Assembly (NCBI GenBank): GCA_017546885.1
Contig: JAFYRQ010000057.1
Span: forward strand, 1-8,700
Direction: 5' to 3'
From: Alphaproteobacteria bacterium
GTDB lineage: Bacteria; Pseudomonadota; Alphaproteobacteria; RF32; CAG-239
Length of the DNA stretch: 8,700 nucleotides
A program made the position numbers and the translations under genes. The notes under the pieces are model-generated. The model saw only the letters and a program-made list of their open reading frames with translations. It did not search any database and was not told the origin of the DNA. This document shows, in pieces, positions 5,196 to 8,700 of this stretch (within the stretch, counting starts at the first letter, position 1; every line of letters begins with the position of its first letter).

Positions 5196-6137
5196 TTATT
5201 TCAAATTTTCAAAAGCTATGTCCGTAAATTGTTTTACGGTATGCACACTTTTTTCTAATAATTTATGCTCATCATCTGAAAAAGTAGGGTAAATTTTGCT
5301 GTGAATACCTCTTTTTCCGATTATGCAAGGAAGTGATATACAAATATCCTTAATGTTTTCAACTTCTTCATGACAAGAAGATACATTCAAAATCGCATAT
5401 TCGTTTGAACCGATAGCTTGACATATTCTGGTCAATGCTCCTGCAATTCCGAAAGTTGTGGAACCTTTGCCGTTTATTATATGATATGCGGCATTGCGAA
5501 CATTGTTATCTATTTCTGACTTGATTTCTTCGGTCAGCGGTTTGTTTATATCTTTTGCCAGTTGTTCAATTTGAACCGTACCTGCATCAGCATTTGACCA
5601 TATAAGTACTTCGCTATCACCATGTTCACCGACGACATTAGCGTGAATGGATTTTGGAGATACTCCTAAATGATAGCCTAACAAAGTGCGAAAACGAGCA
5701 GTGTCTAGCACTGTACCGCTTCCGAAAACCCTGTTTTCGGGGAAGCCTGAAATTTTAAGCGCAACTTTGGTCATAACGTCAACAGGATTTGTTGCAATTA
5801 ATAAAATAGTATTAGGGGCATGTTTTTTTATTTCAGGGATTATGCTTTCAAAAATTTTAACATTGGTTGCCAATAAGTCGTTTCTGGTTTGTCCGGGTTT
5901 TTGATTGGCTCCGGCAGTGATAATTACTACTTCCGCATTTTTCAAATCTTCGTATTTTCCGGCTTTTATTTTGTTAGCATAAGCAAATGGTGTTGCATGA
6001 GCAATATCTTCGGCTTCAGCTTCTGCTCTTGATTGATTTTGGTCAATTAAAACAACTTTTCTTGCAACACCTCGCATAATCAGTGCAAAGGCGGTTGAGC
6101 TTCCTACTCCTCCGGCTCCTATAATTCCTATTTTCAT
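5196..6137 (-). CDS. ldh: L-lactate dehydrogenase (NAD-dependent)
   Basis: This 313-residue cytoplasmic enzyme interconverts pyruvate and L-lactate with NADH, regenerating NAD in fermentation. The NAD loop is GAGGVGSSTAF (7-17), with D32 at the end of strand two favouring NAD over NADP. The substrate loop NQKPGQTR (78-85) has Gln79 at the specificity position, which is Arg in malate dehydrogenases, so lactate is favoured. Catalytic residues by alignment are R85, D145 and R148 in GTVLDTARFR, and H172 in GEHGDSE. The C-terminal SLPCIIGKRGI is also typical of LDH. Length is normal. A strong Shine-Dalgarno AAGGAGAG (6143-6150) precedes the ATG. The sequence looks closer to Firmicutes-type LDH than to alphaproteobacterial malate dehydrogenase (by eye). 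It appears monocistronic. Confidence 0.94.
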   Translation of the reverse strand: MKIGIIGAGGVGSSTAFALIMRGVARKVVLIDQNQSRAEAEAEDIAHATPFAYANKIKAGKYEDLKNAEVVIITAGANQKPGQTRNDLLATNVKIFESIIPEIKKHAPNTILLIATNPVDVMTKVALKISGFPENRVFGSGTVLDTARFRTLLGYHLGVSPKSIHANVVGEHGDSEVLIWSNADAGTVQIEQLAKDINKPLTEEIKSEIDNNVRNAAYHIINGKGSTTFGIAGALTRICQAIGSNEYAILNVSSCHEEVENIKDICISLPCIIGKRGIHSKIYPTFSDDEHKLLEKSVHTVKQFTDIAFENLK

Positions 6138-6405
6138 TATTTCTCTCCTTTAATTGTACACTATATAAATAGGAATTTGAAAAGCCTTACGCAACAGATG
6201 AGAGAAAAATATGTTTTTTTGCACATTATAAAAAATGTATAAATTCCATAAAAATAAAGGGTTGTAGCTTTTTATGATAATAATTTTTCGGTAAAAATAA
6301 AAATAATGCTTGTCAATTAGTATAAAATTGTGGTAACAGATAGCCACGGGTCCGAGTTTTGTGCCCGAGAATTTTAATTGTTTTAATATTTTAGAGGTTT
6401 ATCAA
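6138..6405. other. AT-rich divergent gap between ldh and acpP
   Basis: These 268 bases separate two divergent genes, and no credible gene is visible in either direction. They hold the ldh Shine-Dalgarno at 6143-6150, a long A/T stretch from about 6200 to 6305, a possible acpP promoter, and a small GC-rich island at 6330-6369. The acpP Shine-Dalgarno AGAGG is at 6393-6397. Confidence 0.7.
6310..6339 (+). promoter_or_regulatory. Possible promoter of acpP
   Basis: TTGTCA (6310-6315, 5 of 6) is followed after 18 bases by TAACAG (6334-6339). A better -10-like TATAAA at 6321-6326 is too close to this -35 and has none of its own. One of these elements probably drives acpP, but the exact pairing is uncertain. 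Confidence 0.3.
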
Positions 6406-6639
6406 ATGACTGATACAGCTAATCGCGTTAAGAAAATTGTTGCAGAACACCTTGGTGTTGAAGAATCTAAGGTTACTGATACTGCAAGCTTCATCGATGA
6501 TTTAGGTGCTGATAGCTTGGATACCGTTGAATTGGTTATGGCATTCGAAGAAGAATTCGGTTGCGAAATCCCAGACGAAGCAGCTGAAAAAATCTTGACA
6601 GTTAAAGACGCTATTGATTATTTGAACAAAAACGCTTAA
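6406..6639 (+). CDS. acpP: Acyl carrier protein
   Basis: This is a 77-residue acidic carrier on which fatty acids are built. The motif DDLGADSLDTVELVMAFEEE (31-50) contains Ser37, the site of the 4'-phosphopantetheine arm. IPDEAAEKILTVKDAIDYL covers helices III-IV. The start is ATG 6406, with AGAGG at 6393-6397 8 bases before it. An upstream in-frame GTG at 6361 would add 15 residues foreign to ACPs. The gene begins the acpP-fabF-mltG run, but a terminator separates it from fabF, in keeping with the need for far more ACP than synthase. fabG and fabD, which often precede acpP, are absent; ldh lies upstream on the other strand. Confidence 0.97.
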   Translation: MTDTANRVKKIVAEHLGVEESKVTDTASFIDDLGADSLDTVELVMAFEEEFGCEIPDEAAEKILTVKDAIDYLNKNA

Positions 6640-6651
6640 TTCTTGTTCAAA
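6621..6651 (+). repeat. 9-bp inverted repeat spanning the acpP stop codon
   Basis: TTTGAACAA (6621-6629) and TTGTTCAAA (6643-6651) are perfect inverted copies around a 13-base spacer that holds the TAA stop. No T-tract follows, so it is not itself a terminator. It could form an mRNA stem ahead of the terminator at 6666, or act as a protein-binding palindrome. Confidence 0.5.
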
Positions 6652-6665
6652 GAGTATATGTGATT

Positions 6666-6694
6666 AAACTCGCTTGACATAAAGCGAGTTTTTT
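6666..6694 (+). terminator. Terminator between acpP and fabF
   Basis: A perfect 10-bp inverted repeat (6666-6675 with 6682-6691) with a 6-base loop has core ACTCGCTT/AAGCGAGT and runs into a T6 tract (6689-6694). It lies 26 bases past the acpP stop. Partial read-through would let acpP transcripts extend into fabF at a reduced level. Confidence 0.85.
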
Positions 6695-6721
6695 CATATA
6701 AAAATTGCTTGTAAAGATAAT
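6693..6721 (+). promoter_or_regulatory. Weak candidate promoter of fabF
   Basis: TTCATA (6693-6698, 4 of 6) and GATAAT (6716-6721, 5 of 6) are 17 bases apart, just after the acpP terminator. A start near 6728 would leave a leader of about 12 bases and fall inside the Shine-Dalgarno region (6727-6731), which weakens the case. Read-through from acpP is an alternative. Confidence 0.22.
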
Positions 6722-6739
6722 AAAATAAGGATTTTTTCT

Positions 6740-8011
6740 ATGAGAAGAGTAGTCGTAACAGGTATGGGAATGCTATCTCCTTTCGGACGAGGTGTTGAAT
6801 ATAACTGGAACAATATTATTGCAGGAAAATCTGCTATCAGAAATATTGAAGGTATTGAACTTTATGATGAGCCGGTAAAAATTGCCGGACAAGTTCCTTT
6901 CGGTAAAGAACCGAATCAGTTTGATCCGGATACGGTTATGCCTCCGAAAGAACAACGTCGTGTAGATAAGTTTATTTTATTCGGCTTGGCAGCCGGTATT
7001 GATGCAATGGAAGATAGCGGTTGGACTCCGATTGATGAAGAAGACAGTTATCGTGCCGGTGTTATGATGGGCTCGGGAATCGGTGGTTTGAGCGCTATTT
7101 ACGAAAACTCTGTTTTGATTAATGAAAACAAGAGTATTCATAAAGTATCACCGTTCTTTATTCCGTCTTGTTTGATAAATATGATTTCGGGGCATTTATC
7201 AATTCGTTTTGCGTTGAAAGGTCCGAATCATGCTTGTGTTACTGCTTGTTCTACCGGAACACATGCTATCGGTGATGCAGCTGCAATGATTGCTCGTGGT
7301 GATGCTGATTTGATGCTTGCCGGCGGTGCAGAATCTGCGGTAAATATTTTGGGATTATCCGGTTTTGCCAGAATGAAAGCTATTACAGCTGAATTTAATG
7401 ACGCGCCCGAAAAAGCATCTCGTCCTTGGGATCAGGGGCGTAGCGGCTTTGTTATGGGTGAAGGTGCAGGCGCATTGGTTTTGGAAGAATATGAACATGC
7501 CAAAAAACGTGGTGCAAAAATTTATGCCGAAGTTGTCGGATATGGTATGAGCGGTGACGCATATCACATTACAGCTCCTTCCGGCGATGGTGCTTATCGT
7601 GCGATGAAAATGGCTGTTTCTCATGCTGAAGAACATGGTGTGAAAATGGAAGATATCGGCTATGTTAATGCTCACGGAACATCAACTCCTGCCGGTGATG
7701 TAGGTGAGGCTAAAGCTGTTGCTCGTTTGTTTGGTGATAATATCAAAAATGTTTCTATGTCTTCTACAAAATCGGCAATCGGTCACTTGTTGGGAGCTGC
7801 CGGAGCTGTTGAAGCTGTTTTGACAATTAAGTCAATCAATGAACAAATCTGCCCTCCGACATTAAATCTTGAAAATCCTGATCCGGAAGTTGAAGGTATG
7901 GATTTGGTTCCTTTGAAAGCTAAAAAACGTGAAATTAAGGCTGCTATGTCAAATTCATTTGGCTTTGGCGGAACAAACTCATCAGTAATTTTCAAGAAAA
8001 TTGAAGACTAA
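6740..8011 (+). CDS. fabF: Beta-ketoacyl-ACP synthase II
   Basis: This 423-residue condensing enzyme of type II fatty acid synthesis extends acyl-ACP with malonyl-ACP. The thiolase-fold active site is intact. Nucleophile C170 lies in TACSTGTHAIGD (168-179), H312 in NAHGTSTPAGD (310-320), and K344 and H349 in STKSAIGHLLGAAG (342-355). The C-terminal NSFGFGGTNSSVIF loop is also present. This Cys-His-His triad separates FabF/FabB from FabH. Length and sequence fit FabF better than FabB, though the two are close. The Shine-Dalgarno AAGGA (6727-6731) is 8 bases before the ATG. The gene is preceded by acpP across a terminator, and its TAA overlaps the mltG ATG by one base. Confidence 0.96.
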   Translation: MRRVVVTGMGMLSPFGRGVEYNWNNIIAGKSAIRNIEGIELYDEPVKIAGQVPFGKEPNQFDPDTVMPPKEQRRVDKFILFGLAAGIDAMEDSGWTPIDEEDSYRAGVMMGSGIGGLSAIYENSVLINENKSIHKVSPFFIPSCLINMISGHLSIRFALKGPNHACVTACSTGTHAIGDAAAMIARGDADLMLAGGAESAVNILGLSGFARMKAITAEFNDAPEKASRPWDQGRSGFVMGEGAGALVLEEYEHAKKRGAKIYAEVVGYGMSGDAYHITAPSGDGAYRAMKMAVSHAEEHGVKMEDIGYVNAHGTSTPAGDVGEAKAVARLFGDNIKNVSMSSTKSAIGHLLGAAGAVEAVLTIKSINEQICPPTLNLENPDPEVEGMDLVPLKAKKREIKAAMSNSFGFGGTNSSVIFKKIED

Positions 8012-8700
8012 TGATGAAGTTTTTGGTCAGCTTATTTACGGTTTTTGTAATTGCAATTACATCATTGGCTATTTATATGATTAATTGCCCGAATAAGTTG
8101 ACTGAAGAAAAAGGAATCGTATTAGCTAAAGGCGTAAGTGTACGTCGTTTATCTGAAGATTTGCAAGAAGCAAGGGTGATAAATTCATCCTTGCTTTTTC
8201 GTTTAGTAGTCAGAGGATTGGGGATTGATAAAAAGCTTCAGGCCGGAGAGTATATGTTCCCTCCCAAAGCTAATATGATGCAAATTGCCAAACAGTTGCA
8301 AAACGGAGAAGTTTATTATCGCCGAATTACCCTAAATGAGGGGTGGACATCGGCTCAAATGATAGATTTTATAAATAATGAGCCTAATTTAACCGGGGAT
8401 ATTTCAATAAAAACGGAAGAGGGCAGTATGCTTCCCGAGACATATAGCTTTTCAAAAGGAGACAGTCGCAACAGCATTGTTAAGCAAGCTCAAAAAGCAA
8501 TGGATAAAGTGTTAAATGATGCTTGGAAAAGTAACAATGTCGGAGTTTTGAGAAATAAGAAAGAACTGCTTGTTTTAGCTTCGATTATTGAGAAAGAAAC
8601 CGGATTATCTGAAGAACGCAATGATGTTGCAGCGGTTTTTGTTAATCGTTTGAATAAGAGGATGAGACTTCAAACCGACCCGACTGTTATATATGCAATA
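8011..8700 (+). CDS. mltG: Endolytic murein transglycosylase MltG, N-terminal part (cut by window end)
   Basis: The first 230 residues are present and the frame is still open at the window edge. MltG (YceG) is an inner-membrane lytic transglycosylase that cuts nascent glycan strands and helps set their length. Residues about 4-24 form one N-terminal membrane segment. Residues 25-100 look like the LysM-like domain (VLAKGVSVRRLSEDL; LQAGEYMFP). The catalytic domain shows EGSMLPETY (137-145), LASIIEKETG (189-198), with the family catalytic Glu likely E194, and VNRLNKRMRLQTDPTVIYAI (211-230). The ATG at 8011 shares a base with the fabF stop (TAATG); a second ATG follows at 8014. There is little Shine-Dalgarno, so translation is probably coupled to fabF. 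Order acpP-fabF-mltG is common in Alphaproteobacteria. Confidence 0.95.
   Translation, partial: MMKFLVSLFTVFVIAITSLAIYMINCPNKLTEEKGIVLAKGVSVRRLSEDLQEARVINSSLLFRLVVRGLGIDKKLQAGEYMFPPKANMMQIAKQLQNGEVYYRRITLNEGWTSAQMIDFINNEPNLTGDISIKTEEGSMLPETYSFSKGDSRNSIVKQAQKAMDKVLNDAWKSNNVGVLRNKKELLVLASIIEKETGLSEERNDVAAVFVNRLNKRMRLQTDPTVIYAI

Noticed and set aside
5196..6137. Malate dehydrogenase as the product
   Set aside because: The specificity position is Gln79, not the Arg of malate dehydrogenases, and GTVLDTARFR and SLPCIIG are LDH-like.
6153..6181. TTCAAA-17-TACAAT as an ldh promoter on the minus strand
   Set aside because: The predicted start near 6146 would fall inside the Shine-Dalgarno AAGGAGAG at 6143-6150, leaving no usable leader.
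6150..6347. 65-codon minus-strand reading frame in the ldh-acpP gap
   Set aside because: It is composed of I, F, Y and N codons expected from AT-rich DNA, has no Shine-Dalgarno, and overlaps promoter-like elements.
6361..6405. In-frame GTG start extending acpP by 15 residues
   Set aside because: The added residues are not like any ACP, no Shine-Dalgarno precedes the GTG, and AGAGG is properly spaced before the ATG at 6406.
1..8700. tRNA or rRNA genes, CRISPR arrays, insertion sequences, attachment sites or a replication origin
   Set aside because: No cloverleaf-like GC-rich segment, regularly spaced repeat, transposase-like frame or DnaA-box cluster was seen on reading either strand.

Overview
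This AT-rich window comes from a Gram-negative chromosome and carries mostly core genes packed on alternating strands. The periplasmic protein TolB implies an outer membrane. The 41-residue zinc-free L36, the S21 sequence and the order acpP-fabF-mltG all resemble Alphaproteobacteria. Low GC together with phosphofructokinase and L-lactate dehydrogenase suggests a fermentative, probably host-associated and uncultured alphaproteobacterium. That placement is inference from gene content; no search was run.

Layout, left to right: rpmJ (L36, +) and tolB (-) converge on two bidirectional hairpins. The small tolB/ruvX intergenic region is divergent. ruvX (+) converges on pfkA (-) over a hairpin that overlaps the ruvX stop codon. 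A small DUF465/YdcH-like gene and rpsU (S21) follow on the plus strand. rpsU converges, over a 14-bp hairpin, on an unrecognised secreted Cys-rich protein with an acidic repeat tail (-). Divergent from that gene, across 129 bases holding two opposed sigma70-type promoters, is an unrecognised 162-residue cytoplasmic protein (+). It converges on ldh (-). A 268-base AT-rich gap leads to acpP, fabF and mltG (+), the last running off the window edge.

Functionally, pfkA and ldh frame glycolysis to lactate. acpP and fabF make and elongate fatty acids, and mltG, translationally coupled to fabF, trims nascent peptidoglycan. tolB serves envelope integrity and cell constriction. rpmJ and rpsU encode ribosomal proteins, and ruvX acts on RNA or DNA. 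No mobile element, tRNA, rRNA or CRISPR array was seen.

The least explained part is the divergent pair at about 4003-5145: a secreted disulfide-type protein and a basic helical protein, both without recognised function. I found no strong evidence for a multi-gene novel system beyond these two orphans.
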